From NCBI GenBank assembly GCA_964501715.1, contig CAZCTR010000007.1, positions 1 to 60,505 of the forward strand: a stretch of 60,505 bases of DNA, in the 5' to 3' direction. The notes below the pieces were generated by a model. That model saw only the letters and a list, made by a program, of their open reading frames with translations, was not told the origin of the DNA and did no database searches. Origin of the DNA: M55B118 sp964501715 (GTDB lineage: Bacteria; Bacillota_I; Bacilli_A; Izemoplasmatales; Izemoplasmataceae). The translations under genes were made by a program, and so were the position numbers. This document shows, piece by piece, positions 32,028 to 39,640 of the stretch (positions are counted from its first letter, which is position 1; each line of letters starts with the position of its first letter).

Positions 32028-32591
32028 TTAGAAACTTACATCCACATCGGCACGCTTCGACATTTCGGCTTCGAAGAATGTCTTTTTCTCCATGCCGATC
32101 CTGCCGGCGACAATGCTGGTGGGGAATGTGACAATGCGGCTGTTGATGCGGCTCACATTGGAATTGTAAAGGCGTCTCGAAGCTTGAAGGTGTTCTTCTA
32201 CATCACTGATTGAGTGCTGCAGATTGGTGAAGACCTTCTCGGCTTTCAGTTCAGGGTAGTTCTCAACCACCACATTGATGCCTGATTGCACCTGGTCGAG
32301 CTTCTGCATGAACTCTTCTTTTTGTTTGACACTAAGCTGTTTGGGTTGCTGATTACGCCATTTCACAACCTCAATAAACGTTTCTTGTTCATGCTTGGCA
32401 TAGCCTTTGACTGTCTCGATCATCTTGCTAAGCACGTCAAAACGCTTGGTCAATGCGACATCGATACCGGATTCCGCTTCGTTCACTTTGACTTCAAGCT
32501 GGCGAAGATTGTTCATCGTCGCGATGTACCAAATCAGCACGACCAATGCCAGCACACCCACTACAATCAATACAATCCAGATTGGATCCAT
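32028..32591 (-). CDS. lemA: LemA-family membrane protein
   Basis: The 187 residues have one N-terminal transmembrane helix (about 5-25) and a long helical cytoplasmic or external domain with the LemA core (ESGIDVALTKRFDVLSKMIE and FTNLQHSISDVEEHLQASRR). ATG 32591 follows GAGGAGGGTAACAC. Function unclear; LemA is often found with DUF3137 or TPM-domain proteins, and the DUF3137 gene is adjacent here. Confidence 0.92.
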   Translation of the reverse strand: MDPIWIVLIVVGVLALVVLIWYIATMNNLRQLEVKVNEAESGIDVALTKRFDVLSKMIETVKGYAKHEQETFIEVVKWRNQQPKQLSVKQKEEFMQKLDQVQSGINVVVENYPELKAEKVFTNLQHSISDVEEHLQASRRLYNSNVSRINSRIVTFPTSIVAGRIGMEKKTFFEAEMSKRADVDVSF

Positions 32592-32672
32592 CGTGTTACC
32601 CTCCTCTATTTCTATTTTTATCCCATTCACGCAAGAGAATGGTCTTTGAAGCGCTTGGTTCCTTGTTTATGT

Positions 32673-32681
32673 ATTATACCA
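32673..32681 (-). promoter_or_regulatory. Extended -10 promoter of lemA
   Basis: TGGTATAAT on the minus strand between lemA and the DUF3137 gene. Confidence 0.75.
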
Positions 32682-32725
32682 CACTTTATTCCGCACTGAT
32701 AGCCTCCCTAGGGAACACGGCCTAT

Positions 32726-33589
32726 TTAGGTGGCTTGAAACACTTTTCGATTCAATTTGAGTTCCTTGACAATGTCAAAGATGATATCGAGATCCTCATC
32801 AAATGACTCTATGAGTTTCTTATTGAGAGATTGAAATGGCATGACACGGAAAGAGGTCCTGTGCGTCTTGATTGCCACATTGAGTTTGGTTTTTCGAAAT
32901 GAGAGTCCGAGCTGCCCCGGATGGTTCTTTTCGATCTTCATGATCGACTCCATGAGATGAGGGGTGAGAATGTAATATGCGGTGAGGTTATCCGTCGCAT
33001 ACGTATTGAATGTCTTGTTGAAATCCACGCTTTCCATCTCAACTTTTTCAAACTTGTCATTTGTGGTCGGTCTGAATCTTTCAAGCACTTGCAAATGCCC
33101 CTTGAATGTTTTGTTGAAATCGAACTCGAAGACCCGCCCATTGAAATAGGTCTCCCATCTTGTTTTCCTTTTTCCATCCTGATAATAGACTTTCTTCTCC
33201 TGAAGTTTCACATCACTTGAAATGAATTTGACATCCTCGACTCTCCCGGAGAGATAGTCCTCGGATTTTGTCCTATCAGGATACTTCAAAAACCCGCATT
33301 CCATGACCTCGCCTGTCGTCAAACCGTAAGACGGCCTATATGAGCAATCATCAATCTTTTCCTCGAGATGCTTTTTCAAGAACTTCTTTTTAAACTGTTT
33401 GATGATATGGGCATAATAAGCCGCCCCACCGATGCTTACTGCAAATCCCAAAAAGCCATAAGGTGCAGCGTCCCCGCCAACCAGAAAAAAAACAATCAGG
33501 AACAGGAAAACCCCTAGAATAACCACTGCTTCACCTATATGTTTCTTCTTGTTCAATGAATCCATCAAAGTCAAATCCACATCTGCCAT
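32726..33589 (-). CDS. DUF3137-domain membrane protein
   Basis: The 287 residues have two adjacent transmembrane helices (about 20-60) followed by a large soluble domain matching DUF3137 (VEDVKFISSDVKLQEKKVYY; RVFEFDFNKTFKGHLQVLERF). ATG 33589 follows GGGAGGCTTGGC; the longer open frame has no ribosome site. Function unknown. Same strand as lemA and likely functionally linked by conserved adjacency, though each has its own promoter. Confidence 0.88.
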   Translation of the reverse strand: MADVDLTLMDSLNKKKHIGEAVVILGVFLFLIVFFLVGGDAAPYGFLGFAVSIGGAAYYAHIIKQFKKKFLKKHLEEKIDDCSYRPSYGLTTGEVMECGFLKYPDRTKSEDYLSGRVEDVKFISSDVKLQEKKVYYQDGKRKTRWETYFNGRVFEFDFNKTFKGHLQVLERFRPTTNDKFEKVEMESVDFNKTFNTYATDNLTAYYILTPHLMESIMKIEKNHPGQLGLSFRKTKLNVAIKTHRTSFRVMPFQSLNKKLIESFDEDLDIIFDIVKELKLNRKVFQAT

Positions 33590-33644
33590 GCCAAGCCTCC
33601 CAACAGGTAAGAACCATGTTCTTATTTTCCTCATATTTACAATA

Positions 33645-33653
33645 ATTATATCA
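33645..33653 (-). promoter_or_regulatory. Extended -10 promoter of the DUF3137 gene
   Basis: TGATATAAT on the minus strand about 56 bp upstream of the start codon and immediately after the neighbouring terminator. Confidence 0.7.
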
Positions 33654-33659
33654 CAGGAA

Positions 33660-33693
33660 AAAAGAATAAAACAGCTTTTTCAAGCTGTTTTAT
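33660..33693 (-). terminator. Terminator of the small-protein/SHOCT-like operon
   Basis: Perfect 12-bp stem (33666-33677 with 33682-33693, loop TTTC) followed by TCTTTTTT on the minus strand. Confidence 0.92.
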
Positions 33694-33709
33694 CCCTGTG
33701 ACTAAGAAA

Positions 33710-34114
33710 TTATTCGACTTTGATCAGAACATTGTCCCCTTCAGCACTTTCCACATGCACGAGCTCACCGATTTCTCCTCGGTCGATCATGTCAATAACG
33801 GCTTCCACGGTCTCTTCGTCCAGGTGTTCAGACCATCTTTTCGACAATTTGGAGCTTTTTGAGAGTATCATCTTACCAATGTTCAAAGGCAAATTGACCC
33901 TGACTTTGTCCCCATCGGAACTGTCGACAATGACCTTTAATGAACGAGCCTGTCTCAAAGTGTTCTCATCAGTTGAGCGAGGCGCATGCAAATTGTGTTC
34001 ATGGGGCGTGTCAGTGATCTCTTTTTTCTCCTGACCTCCTACTTCCATGGCTTTGTGCATTTTACCCTCAAAGCTTTTCTTGAATTGATTCATCCATTCT
34101 TGTCTGTCTTTCAT
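33710..34114 (-). CDS. SHOCT-like/YvlB N-terminal-type domain protein
   Basis: The 134 residues have a charged N-terminal half without a fold I recognise, then about 60-134 a domain with KVRVNLPLNIGKMIL and a helix-strand end (EAVIDMIDRGEIGELVHVE), as in the SHOCT-like domain found at the N-terminus of YvlB-type DUF4097 proteins. Soluble, no signal peptide. Third gene of an operon after two small proteins; the upstream stop is 3 bp from this ATG. Possible role in envelope stress by analogy only. Confidence 0.82.
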   Translation of the reverse strand: MKDRQEWMNQFKKSFEGKMHKAMEVGGQEKKEITDTPHEHNLHAPRSTDENTLRQARSLKVIVDSSDGDKVRVNLPLNIGKMILSKSSKLSKRWSEHLDEETVEAVIDMIDRGEIGELVHVESAEGDNVLIKVE

Positions 34115-34117
34115 GAC

Positions 34118-34225
34118 TCATCTCCTAACGCACGAACTTTCGTGCTTGATTTTTTTATTCTGCGCGGTCTCTTTCAAGGCGGTTTCTTTGTGAAGCGCCA
34201 TCAGCAATATCATGGATTGTTCCAT
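34118..34225 (-). CDS. Small protein, 35 aa, second gene of its operon
   Basis: Starts at ATG 34225, preceded by GAAAGGAGGCCACT, a near-ideal ribosome site. It begins MEQSMILLMALHKETALKET (amphipathic helix) and ends in a basic tail (KKIKHESSCVRR) with one cysteine. Its stop codon is 3 bp before the next gene. Too short for similarity claims; the ribosome site, operon position and strong promoter support it. A GCACGAA/TTCGTGC hairpin lies in its last codons. Confidence 0.7.
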   Translation of the reverse strand: MEQSMILLMALHKETALKETAQNKKIKHESSCVRR

Positions 34226-34247
34226 AGTGGCCTCCTTTCAGCAGGAC

Positions 34248-34340
34248 TTAACCCTTCCTGGGACGGTTGGGATGCGTACGGCGGAAAACTTTTTGTTTGG
34301 TTTGATGCATCAAGCAGTCGAGATCAATGATGTCATACAT
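34248..34340 (-). CDS. Small protein, 30 aa, first gene of its operon
   Basis: ATG 34340 follows AAAGGGGTCGATTTGC. The 30 residues start acidic/hydrophobic (MYDIIDLDCLMHQTKQ) and end strongly basic (RRTHPNRPRKG). It stops 22 bp before the next small gene. The promoter at 34412-34440 is a perfect match. No known family. It may be a leader peptide or a regulator of the downstream envelope protein. Confidence 0.62.
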   Translation of the reverse strand: MYDIIDLDCLMHQTKQKVFRRTHPNRPRKG

Positions 34341-34411
34341 GCAAATCGACCCCTTTCTTTATATTAATAAATTTTATTAACCTGTTAATTAATTTTTTTA
34401 ATTACAACTTC

Positions 34412-34440
34412 ATTATATTTAACTTAATATGCAATGTCAA
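34412..34440 (-). promoter_or_regulatory. Sigma-A promoter of the small-protein operon, with AT-rich palindromes
   Basis: TTGACA (34435-34440) and TATAAT (34412-34417) on the minus strand, spacer 17 bp. Downstream, at about 34360-34400, is an AT-rich stretch with the perfect palindrome TTAATAAA-A-TTTATTAA, a possible operator. The 34226-34516 interval otherwise holds only the small genes and this promoter. Confidence 0.92.
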
Positions 34441-34480
34441 CCTTTTTATTAAATATTTTGATTTTATTATCAACATAATA

Positions 34481-34512
34481 AAAAAAGTGGTTAATTTTAT
34501 TTAACCACTTTT
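34481..34512 (-). terminator. Terminator of the ABC-2 exporter operon
   Basis: Perfect 12-bp stem (34483-34494 with 34501-34512) followed by TTTTTATTATG on the minus strand. Confidence 0.92.
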
Positions 34513-34515
34513 GAT

Positions 34516-35301
34516 TTATGACTGGATTTTAGATTCAAAAAACCTGTATGCCACTATGATGAGCGCTGACATGTAGATGATCCCTATGCCGTGATACAGT
34601 GGCCCTGGAAGATTATGGGCATGATCCAGCATCTCTATGTCTACCAGCATGGCTTTGACCGGCCAGAATATCGGTAAGACCCCGAGCAGATATTGTTTCC
34701 AATCCTGCATGGTTTCAATGATCACCAGTACTGGAAGAAGCACGAATATTCCGCTTGTTTTCATATAGGCGAAACCCTCGATCTTGTTTTTGCCGATCGC
34801 CGCGAGAAACAGGGCGAAGAACGGGGTGAAAAGAGAAGCGACCAAGGCGTAAGCCAGTATGTCTCCCCAGGTGAACATCTCCCATAGATTGACCTGACCT
34901 ATCTGATATCCATCCCCGCTAAGGTGTTTGACTCCGAAAATCGAGAAAAAGGCTGCGAAGACACTGAGCAAATAGGCGTATGTGGATTTGAAAAGGATAT
35001 AGCCTTTCATGGTGAGCGGCGTGACCCTGATGGTGTTGAGCGTATGCTCGTCCTTGTGGTCCAGCAGATTGAACCCGAGCATCGCACCGGTGATGAACGG
35101 GACAAGTGAAGAGAAAACTATGATCACCACCAAAGAGGCGGTCAGTCTGCCCTCCCCACTCCCATAATTCTCAATCAGGGTCGGTATGATGAAGGCTCCG
35201 ACCGCGATGATGAAGAGCGGATAGACAAGCAGCATCATGGTCATTTTGTCCCGGATGATGTTTTTGAATTCATAGACGAGCATGTTCAGATATTTTGACA
35301 T
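34516..35301 (-). CDS. ABC-2 type transporter permease (second subunit)
   Basis: Membrane half of an exporter. The 261 residues have six hydrophobic segments with the ABC-2 feature of a large loop after the first helix and EHTLNTIRVTPLTMKGYI before the third. Paired with a second, dissimilar permease and an ATPase immediately upstream; the pair likely forms a heterodimeric channel. Substrate not predictable; such systems export drugs, lantibiotics or lipids. Confidence 0.9.
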   Translation of the reverse strand: MSKYLNMLVYEFKNIIRDKMTMMLLVYPLFIIAVGAFIIPTLIENYGSGEGRLTASLVVIIVFSSLVPFITGAMLGFNLLDHKDEHTLNTIRVTPLTMKGYILFKSTYAYLLSVFAAFFSIFGVKHLSGDGYQIGQVNLWEMFTWGDILAYALVASLFTPFFALFLAAIGKNKIEGFAYMKTSGIFVLLPVLVIIETMQDWKQYLLGVLPIFWPVKAMLVDIEMLDHAHNLPGPLYHGIGIIYMSALIIVAYRFFESKIQS

Positions 35302-35305
35302 GCCA

Positions 35306-36031
35306 TCACTCCCTTACGCCTTTTTCGGCATATTGAGGATATATGATGCGGATGGTCAGGACAACCGGTAAAAGCATGAGATACACGATGGAGACCACGG
35401 TCTGCCAGATGCTGACATCACCGCCTATGCTCCTTTCAATCAACAAGAAGGATGCGTGTGTCGGTGAGATAATCATCAACATCTCCATAGTTTCCGGAAT
35501 AAGACCGAAGGCATAAAAGATGCTCGGAAACGCCAAGATGATCATATACCCCATGAGAAGTGATAACAAACCATTGAAATCCTTTGAGTAAAGACTCATC
35601 GTAAACCCGATTGCGCTGTGCGCGAGCGCAATCAGAAGCACAAAGAAGATGAATACCGGAATATCGATGGCCACGTCAAACAAATACTTTCCGAAAAGCG
35701 CCAGAATCACGCCTGATTGAAAAGCGAGATAGACTGCACTGATCATTTTGCCCGCAATGAGGTCCGCGATGGAAGCCGGTGTGACAAGCAATGTCTTGAG
35801 GGTGTTCTCCTGACGCTCATAGAAAAGGGACACCCCAATAAGCAACACGGTCATCATCGTGATGTCCATGAAGATAAAGAGACCGATGAACTGAGCAGCC
35901 TCCTCTCTTCCTATCATGAAGAGGATCAGAAGCCACAGCACGCTCACTCCGAGACTCACCTGGATGATGTTGTATTTGAGGAGACGCTTGAATTCACCTT
36001 GGACCACCAGGTTAAACGTCTTCATGGACAT
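35306..36031 (-). CDS. ABC-2 type transporter permease (first subunit)
   Basis: The 241 residues have six hydrophobic segments and the same coupling feature (ERQENTLKTLLVTPASIADLIAGK) as its neighbour. It overlaps the ATPase gene by 20 bp and is separated by 4 bp from the second permease gene. Membrane domain of the TetR-controlled exporter. Confidence 0.9.
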   Translation of the reverse strand: MSMKTFNLVVQGEFKRLLKYNIIQVSLGVSVLWLLILFMIGREEAAQFIGLFIFMDITMMTVLLIGVSLFYERQENTLKTLLVTPASIADLIAGKMISAVYLAFQSGVILALFGKYLFDVAIDIPVFIFFVLLIALAHSAIGFTMSLYSKDFNGLLSLLMGYMIILAFPSIFYAFGLIPETMEMLMIISPTHASFLLIERSIGGDVSIWQTVVSIVYLMLLPVVLTIRIIYPQYAEKGVRE

Positions 36032-36884
36032 CCTCCCCTGTCACCTTGATGAAAATATCGTCCATCGAGGTCTCACCCGAATGCATGGTCTCAATCGGAT
36101 AGGTCTTTATGATGTGCATGAAATCCTTGTTTTCCGAGATGGAATCAAGTTCGAACGTCTTCTGTCTTGTGTCTCCGTTCTTACGGTATTCAACCGTCAA
36201 CTCCCTGCGGCCGTATTTCATTTTGAGGTCCCTCGTGGTTGATACCTCGCTGATTTCCCCTTGCGTGATGAATGCGACACGGTCACACAGCTCCTCCACG
36301 TCGTTCATCAGATGGGTGGACAAAAGTACTGTCCCCCCGCCCTCTTTGAACTCTCGGATCAGACCTTTGATAATGTGGGCATTTTTAGGGTCCAGTCCGT
36401 TAGTGACCTCATCGAGAAACAGGAATTTAGGATTGTTCAACATCGCCCTGACAAAGTTCAAACGCATCTTCATACCCTTGGAGTACTCAGAGACGAGCCG
36501 GTCCTTGTCCTTGTGAAGTCCCACGGTTTTCATCAGTGACTCAATGTCGGCTTTCGAGCGGTATAGATTTTGGAAAAAAGACATGTTCTCCATCCCTGTA
36601 AGTTTGTTGAAGTGTACAGGGAGTTCGAAACCGACACCGATGTTCTCGAAATAGTCATTGCCGTATGAGCGGAGGTCCTTGCCCAAAAAACGGATGTCTC
36701 CCTGGTAATGTTTGAGAAGTTTCGTCAAAATCTTCTGGGTGGTGGATTTCCCCGCACCACTCGGACCCAGAAGCCCGAAAATTTCCCCTTCATGAATATC
36801 GAAATCAATGCCCTTCACCGCTTGAACGCCGTTTTTGGCATACGTGTAAGCAAGATTCCTCACCTCAAAGACTTTCTTTTTCAT
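36012..36884 (-). CDS. ABC transporter ATP-binding protein of the exporter
   Basis: Drives the two adjacent ABC-2 permeases. The 290 residues have Walker A LLGPSGAGKST (from about 38), the signature YSKGMKMR (variant of LSGGQ), Walker B FLFLDEVTNGLDP and the switch His in LLSTHLM, then a C-terminal extension (about 215-290) typical of DrrA/YhaQ-type exporters. It overlaps both the TetR gene (20 bp) and the permease gene (20 bp), a tightly coupled four-gene operon. Confidence 0.93.
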   Translation of the reverse strand: MKKKVFEVRNLAYTYAKNGVQAVKGIDFDIHEGEIFGLLGPSGAGKSTTQKILTKLLKHYQGDIRFLGKDLRSYGNDYFENIGVGFELPVHFNKLTGMENMSFFQNLYRSKADIESLMKTVGLHKDKDRLVSEYSKGMKMRLNFVRAMLNNPKFLFLDEVTNGLDPKNAHIIKGLIREFKEGGGTVLLSTHLMNDVEELCDRVAFITQGEISEVSTTRDLKMKYGRRELTVEYRKNGDTRQKTFELDSISENKDFMHIIKTYPIETMHSGETSMDDIFIKVTGEDVHEDV

Positions 36885-37503
36885 AAAGTTCCTCCTCTAC
36901 CATAATTCCATGACACACAATCGCAAGAAACGCTTCAACCTTTTTCATGATGGTCTTCTCGTCCACCTGGTCGTATACCATGCGGACGAGCTGGTTTGCG
37001 TTGAAGTCGAAAAGGAGTACGGCCAACAAGTGTGTTTCGACCCCCCTTTTCAAAATGCCTTGGTCTTTATCCTTATCAAGCAACGTTTCCATCATGGAAA
37101 TGCCTTCCCGTTCGATTTCACGTCGCAAACGCCACACTTCCTCACTGTTCGAATGGTAAAGATGATAACCGAAAAGGTACGCTTCTTTGTGCTGATAGGC
37201 GAACGCCACCCCTCTTTTAATGAAGTCGGGATACAAACCGATGAAGGATTGTTTTTCCACCTTTTCCCACAAATCATTCATATAGGCCATTTTCTGTTTC
37301 AATATGACGTTGATGAGATGGTTGAAAAGGTCTTCCATCCCATCGAAGTATTGATAGAAGCTGCCCCTGGGTATGTTGGCGGCCCGCACCACGTCGCGAA
37401 TGGTGGTCCGGTCATACCCTTGGGCGTTTATGACGGACAGCGCACTATTCTCAATGCGCCTTTTCTTGCCCTCATCAAGACGCTCAAATGTTTTTTTGGG
37501 CAC
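36865..37503 (-). CDS. TetR/AcrR-family regulator of the ABC exporter
   Basis: The 212 residues have an N-terminal HTH (about 14-60; TTIRDVVRAANIPRGSFYQYF) and a helical C-terminal ligand domain. First gene of the TetR-ATPase-permease-permease operon. A perfect 14-bp palindrome (37531-37544) lies in its promoter, a good candidate for autoregulation. RBS GAGGTGATC. Confidence 0.92.
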   Translation of the reverse strand: MPKKTFERLDEGKKRRIENSALSVINAQGYDRTTIRDVVRAANIPRGSFYQYFDGMEDLFNHLINVILKQKMAYMNDLWEKVEKQSFIGLYPDFIKRGVAFAYQHKEAYLFGYHLYHSNSEEVWRLRREIEREGISMMETLLDKDKDQGILKRGVETHLLAVLLFDFNANQLVRMVYDQVDEKTIMKKVEAFLAIVCHGIMVEEELYEKESL

Positions 37504-37530
37504 ATGATCACCTCGCTTATACTTAAATTA

Positions 37531-37544
37531 TGACACGCGTGTCA
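37531..37544. promoter_or_regulatory. Palindromic TetR operator in the exporter promoter
   Basis: TGACACGCGTGTCA, a perfect palindrome. It sits between TTGCAA and CATAAT boxes (spacer 17) on the minus strand, the position expected for a TetR repressor of the adjoining operon. Confidence 0.78.
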
Positions 37545-37555
37545 CTTCATTGCAA

Positions 37556-37585
37556 GAAAAAAAGCCCGATATTCCATCAGGCTTT
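37556..37585 (-). terminator. Terminator of uvrB
   Basis: Stem AAAGCC(T)GAT/ATC(G)GGCTTT with G.U pairs, followed by seven U on the minus strand, overlapping the uvrB stop codon. Confidence 0.85.
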
Positions 37586-39551
37586 AAAGCGTGGCTTTGA
37601 TTTCAATGATGAGGTCGCGTAATTCGGCGGCCCGTTCGAAATCCAAATCACGTGCAGCTTTTTTCATGTCCTTGTCCAGTTCATCAAGCATGGCGCGTTT
37701 CTCTTCCTTGTTCATCTCGGAGAGGGCTTTGCCTTCTTTTTCCTCTTCGGCTTCGACTTTGATCCTGATCGAATCCCGGACATCCTTCTTGATGGTGGTC
37801 GGCGTGATGCCGTAGGTCTCATTGTGCTCTTTCTGGATGGCCCTTCTCCTATTGGTCTCGTCGATCGCCTCGCGCATGGCGTCACTGATTCGATCAGCAT
37901 ATAGGGCCACCATGCCGTTCACGTTGCGCGCGGCGCGACCGATGGTCTGAATCAAACTTCTCGCACTTCTTAAGAACCCTTGTTTGTCCGCGTCAAGGAT
38001 CGCAATGAAAGAGACTTCCGGCAAATCGAGGCCTTCCCTTAAAAGATTGATCCCGACAAGCACATCATAGACCCCTAGCCTGAGATCGCGGATGATCTCG
38101 ATGCGTTCGAGGGAATCGATCTCCGAATGCAAATAGGCGACCTTGATCCCGGCCTCCTTGAGATAGCTTGTGAGGTCTTCGCTCATCTTGATCGTAAGGG
38201 TGGTGATGAGGGTGCGCTCGTTTTGTTCGGTGCGCTTTTTGATCTCGTTGATGATATCGTCAATCTGGCCCTCTTTGGGTCTCACATCGACCACCGGGTC
38301 CAAAAGGCCGGTGGGGCGGATGATCTGTTCGATGATGTCGGGCTGGCTTCTGTCCATCTCGAAATCTCCCGGTGTCGCACTGACATAAACACCTTGGCTC
38401 ATCTTCTCAAGAAACTCATCAAAATTGAGCGGTCTGTTGTCAAGCGCGCTTGGAAGCCTGAACCCGTAATCGACAAGGGTCTGTTTCCTGGCCCTGTCAC
38501 CATTGAACATCCCCCTTACTTGAGGCAAGGTCACATGCGACTCATCGACAATCAACAGATAGTCATCACCAAAGAAATCCATGAGGGTGGACGGCGTCTC
38601 GCCTGCATCTCGCAAGGAGAGGTGACGCGAGTAGTTCTCCACGCCCTTGCACGACCCGATCTCCTTGAGCATCTCGATGTCGTAGTTCGTGCGCTGTTGA
38701 AGCCGTTCGGCTTCGACGAGCTTCCCTTCGCTCTTGAAGTATTCGACCTGATGTTCAAGTTCTTGTTCTATGCGTCTTATGCCTTCTTCAAGCTTGTCCT
38801 TGTTCGTGATGAACTGGGTCGCGGGGAAGATGGTAAGCACACTGTAGTCCTCGAGAATCTCTCCTGTCACCGCATCAAAGGAGCGGATCCTTTCAACTTC
38901 ATCGTCGAAGAATTCCAATCGGTAGGCGACCGACTTGTTGTAAGTCGGCATGATCTCCACCGTATCGCCCTTAACTTTGAATGTCCCCCTGTCAAAATCC
39001 GTGTCATTGCGCTGAAAAAGCATGTCGACAAGCTTGTTGAGAAGGTCGTCACGTTCCAAAATGTCGCCTTGTCGGATGGTCATCGTGGCATTCTTGTAAT
39101 CCTCCGGGTCCCCGATCCCATAGATGCAGGAGACAGAGGCGACCACAATCACATCCCGTCTTTCAAGGAGTGAGGCTGTCGCACTATGCCTGAGCTCATC
39201 GATCTCATCATTCGTCTGGGCATCTTTCTCTATGTATAGGTCCCTTCCGGGCACGTAGGCCTCGGGTTGATAATAATCGTAATACGAAATGAAATATTCG
39301 ACCCTGTTTTCGGGGAAGAACTCCTTGAACTCCGAATAGAGCTGACCCGCAAGGGTCTTATTGTGGGCGAGTATGAGAATGGGCTTGTCCAGATCCTTGA
39401 TCACGTTGCTCATCGTGAAAGTCTTCCCGGTCCCCGTCGCCCCAAGTAGAACCTGGTCGGTGACACCTTCTTTGATGTTATTGACCAATGTTTTGATCGC
39501 TTCAATCTGATCGCCTTTGGGTTCATACTTGCTGATGAGTTTGTAGGCCAT
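37584..39551 (-). CDS. uvrB: Excinuclease ABC subunit B
   Basis: DNA damage-recognition helicase of nucleotide excision repair, loaded by UvrA and nicked with UvrC. The 655 residues have Walker A GATGTGKT near 40, the beta-hairpin YYDYYQPEAYVPGRDLYIEK (DNA wedge), DESHVTLPQ, helicase motifs with QTIGRAARN, and the C-terminal UVR domain (about 615-650) that binds UvrC. ATG 39551 (GGGGTGAGAC ahead) gives the standard MAYKLISKY start. uvrA is not in the window. Confidence 0.98.
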   Translation of the reverse strand: MAYKLISKYEPKGDQIEAIKTLVNNIKEGVTDQVLLGATGTGKTFTMSNVIKDLDKPILILAHNKTLAGQLYSEFKEFFPENRVEYFISYYDYYQPEAYVPGRDLYIEKDAQTNDEIDELRHSATASLLERRDVIVVASVSCIYGIGDPEDYKNATMTIRQGDILERDDLLNKLVDMLFQRNDTDFDRGTFKVKGDTVEIMPTYNKSVAYRLEFFDDEVERIRSFDAVTGEILEDYSVLTIFPATQFITNKDKLEEGIRRIEQELEHQVEYFKSEGKLVEAERLQQRTNYDIEMLKEIGSCKGVENYSRHLSLRDAGETPSTLMDFFGDDYLLIVDESHVTLPQVRGMFNGDRARKQTLVDYGFRLPSALDNRPLNFDEFLEKMSQGVYVSATPGDFEMDRSQPDIIEQIIRPTGLLDPVVDVRPKEGQIDDIINEIKKRTEQNERTLITTLTIKMSEDLTSYLKEAGIKVAYLHSEIDSLERIEIIRDLRLGVYDVLVGINLLREGLDLPEVSFIAILDADKQGFLRSARSLIQTIGRAARNVNGMVALYADRISDAMREAIDETNRRRAIQKEHNETYGITPTTIKKDVRDSIRIKVEAEEEKEGKALSEMNKEEKRAMLDELDKDMKKAARDLDFERAAELRDLIIEIKATL

Positions 39552-39590
39552 TGTCTCACCCCGTTTCAATATGTCATTGTCATCATTACC

Positions 39591-39623
39591 ATTCTATCAC
39601 AAATGCCCACCGTGTGGTAAAAT
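39591..39623. promoter_or_regulatory. Overlapping divergent promoters of uvrB and the radical SAM gene
   Basis: Leftward, TGATAGAAT (minus strand, ending 39591) serves uvrB. Rightward, TGGTAAAAT (39615-39623) serves the radical SAM gene. Both are extended -10 types. No SOS box of the GAACN4GTTC type was seen. Confidence 0.6.
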
Positions 39624-39640
39624 ATGACAGAGGTGATTCG

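Noticed and set aside
38127..39173. A 348-codon open frame on the plus strand
   Set aside because: Antisense to uvrB, which is certain; no ribosome site or motif.
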